Shown here in pieces: positions 24,561 through 37,739 of a stretch of DNA of 64,000 bases. Position numbers and translations under genes: made by a program. The notes beneath the pieces are model-generated. The model saw nothing but the letters and a program-made list of their open reading frames with translations, searched no databases and was not told the DNA's origin. The DNA is from Eleginops maclovinus. Taxonomy: Eukaryota; Chordata; Actinopteri; Perciformes; Eleginopidae. Location of the stretch: the NCBI RefSeq assembly GCF_036324505.1, contig NC_086370.1, positions 15,278,600 through 15,342,599 on the forward strand, read 5' to 3'. Numbering within the stretch: the stretch's first letter is position 1; each line of letters starts with the position of its first letter.

Positions 24561-25409
24561 GTGTGGGTTGCTCAAGATGGGGTTTGCCTCCCGCTGGACA
24601 GATACTACCTGCTAACAATAGGGTGACCTCCTAGAAACCTTTAACAGCCGCTGATGAACTCTTGTCAAAGGGGTCAGATTCTGGTTGCGGAGCGTGGTTT
24701 ACGCGGCGGAATATCCAGGCTTGTGTGTGCTGGGTATTGCACGTTTCTGCCTGGTGTAGACGAGTTGCGCTGGAGCGAAACAGCCAGTGGGTCCGCAGGA
24801 TTATTGCATGATAGGTGCATGCATTTTGTTAAGACATTAGACAGTAATGTGATTGTGATTGCAGGTCTTTATGTGGCTCTGTGGGTGAATGTCTTGTCTC
24901 GCTGGATCAGCTGATGGCTGCGTTGATGCTAAACTGAGACTACATGTCACTTAGCTAACAGTCAGTAGTGCGACTGGGCTTGTTGACTCCCTAAAAGGCT
25001 ATTATAGGCTACCTGTTGTAATGCAATTAGCGGACATTTCCATACGTTTGTTATGTTGTTATGTTATATTTAGCAACACCATGTAAAGCAACATTTGCCA
25101 CCTTGACCTGCACTGATAGCACTGATTTGATCCTTTCAGGGTCCATTCAAAGATCAGTGGCGCCCAATGTGAGCTCAATGGGACCCCCAGGGGGCCTAAA
25201 TGGGACCCAAATTTACGTCCACAATGAATCTAATGCATTGGGAATATTGCTATTAGCCAAGGAAACCTATTACCTATTACCTCTACTGCACACCTCCCCT
25301 CCATGCTTCAGTACAAATTAGTCTACACACACACATGGTTCCCCTGACATGCAACTATCTGAATCCCTGACAGGGAACAGCAGTACCACATTTTTCAGCC
25401 CTTCAACAG
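24561..25409. other. Likely intronic sequence, no feature seen
   Basis: The stretch remains mildly CpG-rich to about 24800, consistent with the downstream shoulder of the promoter region, then becomes ordinary. CCCAATGTGAGCTC and CCCCCAGGGGGCC near 25165-25200 are unremarkable. No exon or repeat was recognised. Confidence 0.45.
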
Positions 25410-25649
25410 GGGGAGTGTGGATGAGCTGCTTGACTCAGCACAGCCCTCAGCCTTAACTTTGGCGGACCCTCCCCGTAAAAATTCCTCCCATCTGGATGTG
25501 AGGCCAGCCAGGGCAGAGCGCAGCAGAAAGGGGGCTCCCGACGGGAGGAGGTGGAGAAGGAGGAGGAGGAGACTGCCCCTCTTTCATTACCCTGCCACAG
25601 GACAGCTAAACTTTTGGAGGGGGAGAAAAAGGAGCCTCTATCCTTGTTA
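25410..25649 (+). other. Weak exon candidate (240 bp), plus strand
   Basis: A moderate acceptor (TTTTTCAGCCCTTCAACAG, ending 25409) and a donor (TTGTTA|GTAAGG, GT at 25650) frame 240 bases. One frame stays open through almost the whole block and stops at TAG (25648-25650) straddling the donor. That frame has an Arg-rich run from GGAGGAGGTGGAGAAGGAGG-type sequence, which is low complexity. It could be a 5' UTR exon of the transcript starting near 24.3 kb, or chance. Confidence 0.17.
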
Positions 25650-26283
25650 GTAAGGTGCTGAAGTTAAAGGGAGCGTGATAAGCAGCAAATCAGCGATCCT
25701 TTGTTGTTGTTAAACACTTGTGGAGTTTTGCAATATCTATTTCCAACCCTATCTTACTGACTGTGCTACTATCCTGTTATCATTATGCAGGTGAGATAAC
25801 AAGCAGAGATACTGTCACCACCCGCAGTAAATCTGTTTAATGCCGCAGAAATCTGTTTCCTTAGAAATCTGACACAGTTTCAACTGAAAATGAATTATTA
25901 TAGGTTTAACACCGGGTGTTTTTATTGCACAAGTCTTGCATTGGATTGCAGGTGTTCACATTATTGTGTCCTCTTCTGGTTTAAGAAAGTGTGTAAACAG
26001 ATCTTTGGATGGGTGAACCCTCCAGTGTCTCCCTCTTTGGTAATTTAAATTGGTGATGTAATGAAATTGTTAAAGCAGCAACACTTGTCAGCGGCACCAC
26101 ACTAATTAGTGCTGTTCAGTTTTAGTTTAAAAAAAATATATTCCTCTGACAAACCAAAGCAGGGTTAAGTCATATCAGCAAAGCAGGAAAAAGGAGGCAC
26201 ACTCGTTCACAGTGGTTTACCTGATAAATTGTGAAAGAAAGAGGGCAAGGAATTAAAGCCATCTGCAACTGTTTGAAACTTGG

Positions 26284-26285
<2 letters not shown>
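25650..26285. other. Non-coding stretch, no feature seen
   Basis: Ordinary unique sequence without exon borders or repeats that I recognise. A short A-run lies near 26130. Confidence 0.6.

Positions 26286-26347
<62 letters not shown>
26286..26347 (+). repeat. (GT)31 microsatellite
   Basis: A perfect array of about 62 bp followed by TTGAGAGAG. It generates spurious frames on both strands. Confidence 0.97.
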
Positions 26348-26350
<3 letters not shown>

Positions 26351-29300
26351 AGAGAGTTTTCTTTCCTTCTGTTGTCCCTCCTGGGGCCTCTCTGCAACCA
26401 GCTAGCCAGTCAGGCTGTGAGACAAGACAGAAGAGTGTCTGATTCACTAAACAGGCTAAAGGCTCCAGTAGACTCACTTTCAAATCAAATTTAGGCTCTT
26501 TAAGAAAGTGCTGGCCTGGGATGCAAAAGCAAGTATGCTCACTGAGAATGGATCTTCTGGCCCGCTACAGCATAATGTGTGGGAGATGATGCCAGAAATC
26601 AGTTGGGGAAATAGCGACAATCATAATCAGACACAAGAAGACAACACACGCACAAGATGTATATTTATATGCAACAGTATGCTTGTTCCCTAAACCAAAC
26701 AAGGCGACAGAATGGAGAGGTTACTCTCAGTAATAGCCCATATGGTTGTAAAATATGAGATATTTGTATTAGTGAATACAAAAAATACAATGATTATTTT
26801 GAATAAATCAAGATACAACAAGTTATATCACAACTTCAACTATCAGGTTCGAACACATGCAACTTTTCTCCAAACTTAAGGTTGTTTTTCTTCAAATGTC
26901 TTGCAGTAGTGAGTGTACACACTCCCTATCTTTGCTCTTGCATACTAAAACTGCTTAGAAGTGTCTACAGGAAAAACAACCAATTACTCGTGTCTGAGTA
27001 ATTAGCTTTTGTTACTCAGCAATTTACCAAGTTGCACCGTCTTTGCTGCTATTTACTGTGTGTCGGCACAGCTGCCGCCTGCTAAGTGCTTAAAACCTGG
27101 CGAACGCTAATCAATGTTTTGACAGCCTGACATTTCATCTAAATGTTCATGTTGGTTCGAGGAACGCTGTGAAATACTTGCAGCCTGTTCACTTGACACA
27201 GATTCTTAGTAGACTGATGTCTCGCCATAAGCCCGAACCCACCCACTTGTGTCCCGAGCAGAAGTCAGCCTTTGTTCCTGTCTCCTTCTCTCTCTCTTTC
27301 TGTCTTTCTGTCTCAATTGTGGTACGACTTGGCAGTACTTTTCATCTAGACTGAGCCTTTGTTTTCAATGTGTGCCTATTTTGGTCTTTTAATAAGGAAA
27401 AACTAGTGTTGCCTCAGAGCAATTTAAAGACTAATTTTCAGAAAAAGGGCTTAGAGGGAGTTTGAACCTGAAACAGTCAGTTTGCGCTGAGGTTTTGCCC
27501 TTGTGTCAGACACTTAACTACTTCCTAAACCTTGTTGTAATTCTACCCAAAAGTCTGCAGTTAAGCTCTCTTCAATCTGGTAATTGCAGTGGAACTAATA
27601 AAGAGAAAATGAAGCACCCAGCAGATGTAACTCATACAACCGACTGACTGTGATGACATCAGTTTGGTATAGAGAGCCAAAGTGGGCCAACGTGAGGCGC
27701 AGGGATAAAAAACCTCAATGCCACATGCTTGTCACCACTGTCCTTCATGCTGCAAACCTTGCACTGTGGTTTGGCTTGTGGCTGGTTGGTTCAAACTCCC
27801 GAGGCGGCTGAGAAAGTCAGGAGATGCAATGTAAATAATGCGCAGACCTTGAGCAAGGCGTATAACCTCAAAGGAAGCAGCAAACAGTATTGTTTGGTCA
27901 CCAACTGTAGAAAACTATACAGTAGCTGAGCTGAGCTACTTTCAGGTCGGTGAAACAGTGACGATCCCAGAAACACACAACCCACATCAAGAACCAGCAG
28001 CAAGCTGACTGTTGCATCACCTCACATCACCTGCGTCTTGTAAAAAAAACGAATGCTTGAACACAACGCAAAGACTTCAGCAATCAGCCAAATAGTCAAT
28101 AAAAAGGGAAAGCAGAGATATAGGACTGGGGTTATACAGTTCTGTTTTAATACGTAGTGCCTACATTAAATCAAAGCTGCGTTTGCCGACACTTTTAACA
28201 CCACACTTGCTCACCGTTAGCTTTTGACCAGATGGCCATGCCGTTATGGAAATATTTGTGTATTGAAATGATCAGATGAGATGAGGACGAAAATAAGTAG
28301 ACCCTTCTGTGTGTGCCATCTTGACTTTAGCCGTCTGAGTAATTTTTTAAAGATTTAAAAAAGAAAAAAAGAAGCCGTACAGCCAATCAGAGTGGGGCTG
28401 CCAAACCGGAAGCCCAACATTGGCTGATTTGGTGTGTAAGGGCCTTGAAGCAAAACCCTTCCTTGAAGAAATATTGATTGGTAGGAAAGTTATTTTCCAC
28501 TTTTTAATAGATTTCTTTGCATTAAATTGTGCAAAAATCGTTATTTCACATTGTTATGATTATGTGTTGAGATATGGTGGCGTAACTTAAGCAAAACTCC
28601 TGTTTCTGAAGAGCCGTCACTTCAACCTTGAGCTCTCCCAACATCAGGGAGACGCAGTCCTCTAAGTGCTTTTTTTCCTCCAAGACATGAGAGTGAAACG
28701 GCGTGAAGAGAGGGAGAAAGTGAAGAGAGAAGTTTGCTGGCCCACCCCTGTCACCGCCTCATGCATGTTTGATTTGATGTTCTTTGAGAAACGACTGCAT
28801 GGAACGTCACAATGTCCATGTCTCGTTCCCATCCATCGCGAGGGCTGGGGCCTTTGAATCATAAATGACACCCGGCCTCACCAGGAACAATATGAGAGTC
28901 GTAGCCCGCACAGGAGGAACAAAATGTTCCCTCCATCCATCAATCCATTCGGCCACCGCTGCTGCCTGTACTCAAGACTTCTCACTATCGCAAGCAATTA
29001 CCTTCACTTTTTTTTATTTTTTTTACTGCTGATGAAATCCTCACAGAGTCTGTCTCAGCTCTGTGTTGTTTAGGCGCCTCTGAGAGAAAAGGGTAGCGAT
29101 GGAGAAGAGAAGAGATAGTATGTGTCTGAGTGAGTGGCGTTGGCGTGTGTCTGTTTGGCTTGTAAATCCTGTTTAAGCTAAACAAACTCATTGTCCTCAT
29201 CCTCCAACTGCGCCCTCTGTGTGTGCTCCCCCCCCCCCACCCCCTTTCTCCTCTTCTCTGCTTCTCCTTTTGAGTTGTAAGTACAGTCCCTAATTAGTCC

Positions 29301-31684
29301 CCTCTCCCTCCTCATGCTGGGTCAGTAGGTTTACGGTTTCAGCGCTGATCTGCTGTGTTTGCCTTGTCTCTCCTGATACTGGAGCATGCCTGCAAGCCAG
29401 CAGCCTCCTCCAAGAGGTCTTCACACCTTACACAGCGTCCCACATGGGTTCACATGCCAGACAGCCACTCAGGACTGTACTCGTGCTCACTCTCATGCAG
29501 CTTGTCCAGTGCTTGAACTCATGTCAGTTATTAGTCAAACCAGCCCAGCAAATAGCCGTACCTGCTGGGTTGAGTCAATAAGTTAAAACCTGTTATGTTT
29601 CCAAACAACTGCAATGCATTTTGAAGAGGTTTTCCAGATACTAGTATAATTACCTACCCTCTACACAGCATGCTTTCGAATCCTCCTTGCTCATAGCCTA
29701 CCATGAATCTTTTTGTAAAGATAAGATACCACATGCTATGATTATAATATAATTTGTGCTATAAACAGTCTCTTGTCTAGTAGGCAGTATCTCAGTGTGC
29801 GTGGAGATTTTCTGGTAGAGGTTGCGTGGGAGATGGAGAGAGTGATGGCAGAGATTCTCTGAAGGCGGTCGAATTGTCTCCAACATGGCCTCCAGGGATA
29901 CATACTTCCTTGTTTTCTGACAAAGTAAATTAACCAGGATTTGCTAATGCAAAGGGACAGCATTTATTCTTTGCCTGCGATGTCAGTTATGATGCAGAGA
30001 GAGTCGTGCAGTGTCTGCTCTCACACAACACTAATTCCTCCACATGAATGCAGTGCAATGGGTAAAATGTGGTGGATACTGATGAGTAGTAGATTTCAGT
30101 TGACTTTAAAAAGGTTAATAAAAATGTGTTTGGAAGTTTGAAAGGCAGGGGGAAGGCTGTACCCTGGATGTTGATTTTTCAGACATGTCCGTCAATGAAA
30201 CCAGCTATGGTTGTTATGGAGAGCCCCTCAAATCATATTGGCATATCATCTTGAGCTCCACTGCCCCTGCTAAGAGTGTTTTCTTACTGCCTTTCAACAT
30301 TGCTCAGTGACAGAAAAAGTCTATTACTTTGTGCAGTGTGTTTGCCCGCCTGGTGCCCTCCCCTCGGTTTTGACACTGGCGGTTGAGCCAGGCGCTTTCC
30401 CAGGGTTCTGAGGACTGACATCCCTTTCATTTTCCCGCCTGGGCGGCCCAGATAAAGCGGCATATTTTAAAACTCTGTGTGGATACACCGACTGAAAAGA
30501 GAGACGGGCTGGTGTGCTGGGGCTGAGCTACAGCATTAACTTCACAGCGTTAACAGGGATTGGGAAGGTAGAGCTTTCATTAGGGGTGTAACAAAATAAA
30601 GAAGTCTACTTTATCAAACAGTGATCTCATTGATAAGGAATTTTTGAAAGTACTATAACTGGCTGCAGACCTGACTTCGCAAATATCACAAGCATTATTT
30701 ACAATCTCACTGCAGATAACCCATCTCCCTCGTTTATCCGTGGTCTATTACAGGGGCAATGTGTTTCAGCACTTTTTTCTCATCTCCTTCTGTTACAAGT
30801 ACGTCCTCCCAGCAAACCAAAGCCAGGGTGGAAGCCGTCGTTTATCATATCAGTAATGAGACCAGGCTAATCGTGTGTATTCCGGAGACAGCAATGATAC
30901 ACTGCTTGGAGCTTGCCAGGGATCAGCCTCTAAACAATGTTTATCATTGTCTCCCAGGGCTCTTTAATTATCTGGCAAACCTTATTGACAAAACAGCAAG
31001 GGTCCTTATGTTTTATGATTGCTAAAGGGTACTGGGTTGCAGTCACACAATGCTCACTTGGTGTTGTGTTTTTAAGAACGTGTTTGACCAAGGAACAGTG
31101 ATGATCACATGCTTTATTTTATTATTTTGATGAAAAACAAAGAACTTGGAGGTTTTTGTTATCCAGCATTCTTCAGATTTTGTTTTTTTTGGAAAGAGCA
31201 GGAGCAGTTCCAAAACACAGTTTTATTGTTGAGTGATAAGAAGAGAACAGAGATGATCTGTACTGAAAACATTTCTTAACTTCTGAACTGCTGAACTCGG
31301 TGCCGCTAGCATGGCTGAGGACTTTTAGCCCTGTTTTAATTCTAAGTACACTCCTTGGGAACGTTTATTTTGAAGAAAAATTTGGAAAATTAGTCAATTT
31401 CCAAGTAAAACAGCCAGTAGAAAGAGGTTGTGTTAATAGCTCCTCTGTCTGCTCCTATGCCAACAACCACCCATTACTTCAGATTACAAACATTAGCAGA
31501 ATCTAATACACCTATTACACATCTCAGCTGCCATATTGCTTTCACTGCCATCCTGTAACCTTTACTTGAGTCCCCGGTTGGAGATGATTGGACGCTAAAT
31601 GGTATGTGTTTATGTTTTTAAAGATACACGTGAGGACATCACTGGTTTCATGTGTGACTCATATATTTGGATGAGGAGGGTGGT
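26348..31684. other. Non-coding stretch, no gene seen
   Basis: Contains a C-run followed by ACCCCC at 29228-29244, and AT-rich parts near 26740-26830 and 28320-28380. The part 30860-31020 is repeat-free, with TTAATTA at 30964-30970, and may be regulatory. CATTAGGGGTGTAACAAAATAAA at about 30579-30600 resembles the start of common fish DNA-transposon remnants but is too short to call. Open frames are short and unrecognised. Confidence 0.55.
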
Positions 31685-31696
31685 GGGGGGGGGGGG
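31685..31696. repeat. G-homopolymer (12 G)
   Basis: A run of 12 G in GGTGGGGGGGGGGGGCTG. It is a small simple-sequence site and a likely length-error position. Thirty-odd units downstream there is also a short CAACAACAACAGCAGCAGCAG tract (31758-31780). Confidence 0.85.
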
Positions 31697-31946
31697 CTGT
31701 TGCTCAATATGTGTGGTTACAGTCTGAAAGGAGAAATATCTGAATGGATAATCGCTGGTCAACAACAACAGCAGCAGCAGACAGACTGCATGTACCTCCC
31801 CCTACACCATTACACACATCACACACCCATCCTCTTCTCCTTGTCAGGTCTCTGTAGCCATGTCACCCCAGATATCAAATCAACATGATTGTTTAACAAG
31901 AGAGGAGGAGTGTCTTATTGATGGCTGTGTGAAATCACCTTTGGTG

Positions 31947-31950
<4 letters not shown>

Positions 31951-31981
<31 letters not shown>
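31951..31981 (+). repeat. (GT)15 microsatellite
   Basis: About 30 bp of perfect GT, followed by AGTGAGAGCAGGAGAGGGAGG, a purine-rich flank. Confidence 0.95.
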
Positions 31982-31983
<2 letters not shown>

Positions 31984-34900
31984 TGAGAGCAGGAGAGGGA
32001 GGGTGGGGGTGGGAACAGCAGCGGTGGCTTGGGGTGAGGTCCTGCCCTGATTTTCTCTGGAATTCCTTTGTTTTTGGAAGCCAGAAAGGGGGAAACTGAA
32101 CCTGCGTAGCCCGAGGGTCTCTGCTCCTTCAGAATTCTCAGCACACATCCCTCTGCCTCCAGCCCTGATGGTTTTTGGGGTGGCTCTGTTTTCAAAGCTC
32201 GGAACATCGAAGGTGTTTTTCACCTCCCAAAAAAAGAAGAGGACGGAAAAAAAATGATGACTACACCAGGCAAAGCGTCTCTGGCCTGGAGGGACTGAAA
32301 CATTTGCTCCATATTTTAAGGCTACGAAAATGAAAGTCAATTGTAGATTCTGTCACTCAGTGCACAAAAGATACCTTCCTGTGAATATGGATAGGAAAGA
32401 CGAGCAGAAAGAGCACTCTCTCTATTTGAAAAGTAATAATAAAGAAAAGTGTGGCGCAGCGATTTCCTGATGTTTTCCATTTTTAATGATCCTCCTCTGC
32501 AGATTAATAAGTGTTTTAATTGTGTTTCATGGCCACTGGAAGGGCCAAGGCTGCTGTAGAAATGTTGTCAGCAACTCCTACAAGCTGAACATTTCACTTT
32601 ACATTCATGGCTCATTAAGTGTGATAAACCCAGGGTAATGGCGTTCAAATTGTACAAAGGTATCTCCGTTTACTCCGTGCCACAAGTTTTCCGTGGCCAG
32701 ATCCTTATCTGGGGGGCTGTCGCTTTAAGTAACTAACTTCCACAAAGCAAAGCTTTACCCTCTCGTTTGAAGGGGGCTCGTGTTTAGCGAGGGGGGGAAT
32801 TGAATAGGCTTGGTGCCCACCTCCTTTGAGCCAGCTTCATTCTTGGCTGTCCCCTGAAACAGGCGGGAGTGGGGGCTTGAGAGAGGGGAGGTGGCAGGGG
32901 AAAGGGGAAAAGGAGAAGGGCTAGGAGGTCTGGTCACGTGAGCAATGATAGTGTTCGTGCTGGTCCCTTTCAGGCTGTCACAGTAAATCTGTTTGACTTG
33001 TCACTTTGTAAATCATTACGAAGGCTAAAAGCCTCTCTATTGGATTGTGGTGGAAGGGGGGAGGCGGCAGGTTTCCTTTGTGCCTTCTTGACGATGATGA
33101 TAATCAAGTTTGTTTCTGGCCATCCTGCTGTGAAGCTATAATTAGCTCCTTTCTTTTCTCCTCTCATCCTCTTTTTTGCATGTTGCTCCTCAAAGCAAAA
33201 GTAGAGTGCTAGAGTCATTGTGCGGAGGTCGTATGATGAGTTGTGTATAGAAGCATCAATAGCTTCTGAACACTTCTTTAGTTTGATCACTCTTTCTATT
33301 ATAGATTCAGACGCAGGGTTCTTTGCTGTAGAAGTTTGTTATTGAGAGTGCGACATCCTCACTGCCTGTGCTGAACCTATTTTAAAAAATGGTGACAAAG
33401 TGCATGTGAGGTCTCCTGATCCTCCCTCAGTTCAGTCAGGGAGAGTGTCTAAGCTTGAGGTGTGTCTAAACTTATAGTGTCATACTCTGACCGAACTGGT
33501 TGCTGTCTGACAGAAACATGACAGAGTAGATCTCATCCGGCTGATGAAGTCTGCGCCGTGTGACGTCTGATTTCCGAGGGCAAACTCCCTTCCTCTCCTT
33601 GCGTTTGTCCTCTTCCTCTCTTGTCTCTTCTCCTTCCAGTCCTTTTTCACACCATGCTTCCTCTGTGCCCACCCTGTTCTCTCCTTTTGCCGTCCTCCCT
33701 TTTCTTTGGTGTGTGTGCCAGCAGCACTCATGCCTGGAACAGAGCACAAGGGCAGACATCTGTCGCACTGTGTCCCTGATCTGATCTGCGGCTCGAAGCA
33801 TCGGGGTCATGAAGAGTAGCAGATATCACGGGAGACAATCTGAGAGCTCTATCTCAGTGTTTTGGTCTCTCTATGTTTCTCCATCTCTCTCATAGAAATT
33901 CACACACCAGGGTATTAAGCTGTTGTCTCTATGCGTAGACGTCTGTCACTTGGACTGAATAAGTCAAACAGGGCTGGCAGTGTCCCACGTCTTCGTGACA
34001 AAGCTCTTTCTTAGACTCACAGGTTGCAGAGGGCAGAGCGAAACATCGTTTTTATCCGGCTGTTCATCAGCTGCAGTGATGTGCAGTGGATCTGAATGAC
34101 GGATTTTGACAGTTAAACTGGATCTTTGTGCCTGGGGCAGCTCCATTAATGACAAACATAATGACAGAATGAATAAAAGGTTGTTAATTGCGGCGGCTCG
34201 GCTGTGTTAGTGAGAGTGTAAGTGTGGATTGACATACACAGCGGTTGCCAAGTTTGATATACCTTGTTGCGAGATTAATGGCTGTATATTGATCGCACTC
34301 ACAGTTTTGACATTTATTGGTTTTGGAGTGGCAGCTTTTTCCTCAAAACAGGTGAGTTCATGCCAAGTGACAAGACTGGTAAATGCTTAGCTCAGATGTT
34401 CATGGGAAAAAACCTTTATGTATTCGATTAAATCCTGCACTATTTGATATACACGTTCTAACATTTTCAGATGGTTGGTCTACCTTCTAGTCTTCAAAGT
34501 GTTTCTATTCATTTCATCAATAATTTACTTTAACTTGCAGGGAATTGAAACTTAAATGGGATAGCAGATCCATCAAACTCCATTCAGTACAATGTTTCCC
34601 TTAAGTTATGTTATCTGAACGCAGTGATGCAGTTGACAGAAGAAGGTAAAAATCTCCTCCTGCTCGTCTGTTTGAAGTTGTTCCAAATTCTGAGATTTGA
34701 GAGCAACCTTTGTAAAGCAAGAAACAACTAAATTCACATGCTCCCTTTTCACTTCCATGTTTACTCACTTGCCATTCTGATATGATTTCCTGTCAACACA
34801 GCTTGTCATTGCAAAACTTGTCAGTGATCGACTGTCAGCTCTCAGATGTTGGAGAGTTTTGAAAAGTGCTCCTGGTTGCAACGAAGATACCAAACAATTG

Positions 34901-35642
34901 TAGAAAAAAAGCCTTAAAGGTTACAATGATATCTAAAATATGTTTTTACTGACTCCAAATTTGTTTTCAGGTTTATTTCATATGTACCAAAGGCTGTCTA
35001 AAAAGCAGGGAAAGGAATAAAAATAGGAATACAAAATTCTGATGTGCTGTTAAAAAAGATTGGTGATAAGTATGTGTTTTTTTCAGTGGCTATCAAACAC
35101 CGTATCCAGTAAACAAGGCACAAAATACACTAATCCCCAAAATACTCCTGTTTTAAACGTCCTGAATCTCGCAAATCCATTGGTTTAGTCCTTTTAAGAT
35201 GAAGCAGTTAGCCCAGTTGATTAACTCAAAGCCTCTGGAATACTTTACAAAGCCCATCCTGACTCAGTGAGTCTGAAGCTGCTTTGATTCAGCTCATCTC
35301 ACGTGAGTCAGCAGAGTCCCAGAGTATAAGGGTAGCATGTGTGACGAGCAGATTAGTCCCCTTTATGACACACGTCCTCTGTCAAAAGGAATATCTTAAC
35401 ATCTTGTTTACTTCTAAGTCTCTGAGATGGAAATCGGGGCCCAGATTAGATAGATGGCAGAAACGGCTGTTATCTTTTAAAGGATAATTGACCTGTGACA
35501 CTAAGTTGGCAGGAGCCCAAACCCATGATGGCTCCATGATGTGCATGTAAATGCTTTGTCAAGTGCAGAGATTTTTAAACAAGTTCATTACAAAAATGTT
35601 ATACTAAGTAGGTTTCTATGTTTTATTTTACATCTGCAATGT
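31982..35642. other. Non-coding stretch, no gene seen
   Basis: Contains a G/purine-rich tract at 32861-32930 and a CT-rich tract at 33585-33720. The repeat-free part 32445-33180 looks regulatory (see separate entry). The minus-strand open frame of 112 codons at 33472-33810 lies opposite CT-rich sequence and has no domain. Otherwise nothing recognisable. Confidence 0.55.
32445..33180. other. Candidate conserved non-coding block
   Basis: Mostly repeat-free, with ATTAATAA at 32503-32510, GTTTTAATTG near 32513, GGCTCATTAAGTG near 32610 and, further on, GATGATAATCAAG near 33096 and GCTATAATTAGC at 33136-33147. The dense AT-core motifs in balanced sequence are typical of developmental enhancers. 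The purine-rich tract 32861-32930 interrupts it. Conservation is untested. Confidence 0.25.
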
Positions 35643-35879
35643 ATACAGCTATGGAAAAATTAAGAGACCACTCCAAATGTTTCTTTAATCTTTGCTCTAC
35701 GCGTATGGCAGCCATTCCAGTCTCAGTTGAATTCCAACACAGAGAAAAATTGTCAGTAGTTCATAGAATACAATAAAAAATAAAACAAAATAATTTAACT
35801 CAAAGACATATCTATAAATAATAAAACAAGAGAAAATGATAATACTGAAGTGGTCTCTTCATTTTTTCCGCGGCTGTAT
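35643..35879. mobile_element. Non-autonomous DNA transposon (Tc1/mariner-like MITE)
   Basis: The left end (35643-35672) begins ATACAGCTATGG and ends AAGAGACCACT. The right end (35849-35879) is its inverted match, beginning AGTGGTCTCTTC and ending GCGGCTGTAT. I align about 26 of 31 positions between the two terminal inverted repeats. TA dinucleotides sit at both boundaries (35644-35645 and 35877-35878), as expected for a TA target-site duplication of Tc1/mariner elements. The interior (about 176 bp) is AT-rich and has no transposase frame. Teleost elements with ends of the type ACAGCTCTGGAAAAAATTAAGAGACC are familiar. Divergence between the ends implies an old, immobile copy. Confidence 0.8.
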
Positions 35880-36142
35880 GTGCAGCCCTTCAAAAGCACT
35901 GCTGCTCTAGTTTAATGTAATGTAAACTTTAAAGACATACAGTAAAACTGCACATTTCAGATAACGTTCACACAGCAAATATTAGCTGGCTCTGTGCATG
36001 AATTCTTTTCACTTACAGTACAAAGTCCAGGTCTCACAGTATGTTTACATTATGTAAGTCACTATTTTATTTTGCACTGTCATGATGAATCTCGTAGTGA
36101 CTGCTCAGCATCAGCTTTTCCCACAAATAGCCAAGTTATATT

Positions 36143-36275
36143 TGATTAATTGATTAATCTTTTCATGAACAAATGTTTCATATATATCTTCAAGGTGCTT
36201 GTTTTTGTCTAGATTTTTCAATGATATAAAACAGAGAAAAGTTTGAACCAGCAAATGTTCTAACGACTGAATTCA
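36143..36275. repeat. Remnant of an ATTAATCGATTAATC-type interspersed repeat
   Basis: The order TTGATTAATTGATTAATC, CTTCAAGGTGCTTGTTTTTG, CAATGATATAAAACAGAGAA, AACCAGCAAATGTTC follows that of a common percomorph repeat (GATTAATC ... CTTGTTTTGTC ... ATGATATAAAACAGAGAAAAG ... CCAGCAAATG). It is probably the same family as the remnant at 23.5 kb but covers a different part of it. Recognised from general knowledge; edges are approximate. Confidence 0.5.
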
Positions 36276-37267
36276 GAGCCATTTTTTGCTGTCTGTTTTC
36301 TGTTGAAGATAACTTTTCTACTCTGGACTGCTGCTACAACATTTAGGAACCTTTTTATAAACATAACAAGCATTTTGAACATAATATCAAATATGATAAC
36401 AATATCAAAGTGGATTATGTTCATTAAATCATGGTAGGCCTTGGCCATGGTAGGAAATTGTGATTGTGATTAATTCAGTAATAATTATGAAGCCCAATTC
36501 CCATTAGCCTCAGCTGTATTTTGTCTTAAGTACTAGTTCAAAAATGTTGTTTCGTATCATGCTAAAATGCTAAACATGGTAAACAATAACGTATACCTGT
36601 TAAATTGCAGCATGTTAGCGTTATTAAAGTGAGCAAGCCTTCTTTAGCATTCATCTCAAGGTAATGCTGCGCTCTACAGTGCTTTACAGCCTCACAGAGC
36701 TAATAACATTTAAGCTAATATACATTTTCCTGTCTGTCCATTATTCCATTAAGCAGGTCATAATTACACATCTCTTTCCTTGTTCAAACAAAAGCAGAGC
36801 CTGCACCAGAACACTTGAAAGTAGAATCCTCTTAGTATCCTCTCTGTGTGCGTGTTATGCAGCAGCAAGAAAAAGGTGTTTTATACTGATGACAGGCAAG
36901 GTCGGGCCAGTGAAACAGGACAGTGCGAGTTTGTTGGGTGGGGTGGCTGAAGGAGGAAGGGAGGGAGAGAAAGTGAAAGAGTGCCACTGCAGCTCTCCCG
37001 GTGTACCACCCGCTACTCGGATGCAGCTAAATATCAAACAGAACCAAGTTGCTGCTGGCACTGCGCCATGACACTGATCACTGGCTCATACAGCCCTATC
37101 AAAACCACCTTGATCGCTAATTAGGAATACTCTATCATATCTGCTATCACTTAGCTGCTGCGCTCATGAAGTCTAATGTGTGTGTGTAAGGTGTTTATGT
37201 GGCTGTGGGATTGTAAGAGGAGTTGCTGCAGTGACACAAGTACATTTTACATGTAACCCCAGCTGTT

Positions 37268-37291
37268 GGGGGGACGGGGGGACGGGGGGAC
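37268..37291. repeat. (GGGGGGAC)3 minisatellite-like repeat
   Basis: Three exact copies of the octamer GGGGGGAC in tandem. With the flanking GTT it forms three G-runs, close to a G-quadruplex motif. Confidence 0.85.
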
Positions 37292-37739
37292 TTTGAGATA
37301 GAAAGGCTGATCCCTTAAAGTCAGTCCAAAGCAGTAAACTCCCGCTGACTCCGATGTGTGTGTTTTTGCATCTTAGCGTGCACATGCAGCACTGTGTCCA
37401 ACCTTGTGGTGGTTTTTAAAGGGTAACATCAGGCTCTTTGTGAGTGTCGCTGATGCACAACGCGTCATTCATGACTTTGACCGGGCAGGCCTTGCAGCTT
37501 TGCAGAGCATAGCGAGCCAGATAGATAGACTGAGCTTTAAACAACTCTGTGTATACGGGAACGAGAGAAAGAAAGTAAAGATGCCGCTTGGCAAGCTGTT
37601 TCCCCCCCTGTGCTTTAAACATTTAGAATTTTCCCATTAACCCTCATCACTCACAAGGAGACCTTATCTAAAATGCCTACTTTTACACTTGCGCTGTGAA
37701 CAATTTAGCAATTTGTGCTGTTATTATCCTAATTTGCAC

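Noticed and set aside
27921..27940. Near-palindrome AGTAGCTGAGCTGAGCTACT
   Set aside because: 18 of 20 positions are self-complementary, but it is short, has two central mismatches and no context to suggest function.
30579..30605. Start-of-transposon-like TAGGGGTGTAACA
   Set aside because: Resembles the end of common fish DNA-transposon remnants, but no second end or body was seen.
33472..33810. Minus-strand basic/acidic open frame of 112 codons
   Set aside because: It lies opposite a CT-rich tract, so its Glu/Arg/Lys content is compositional.
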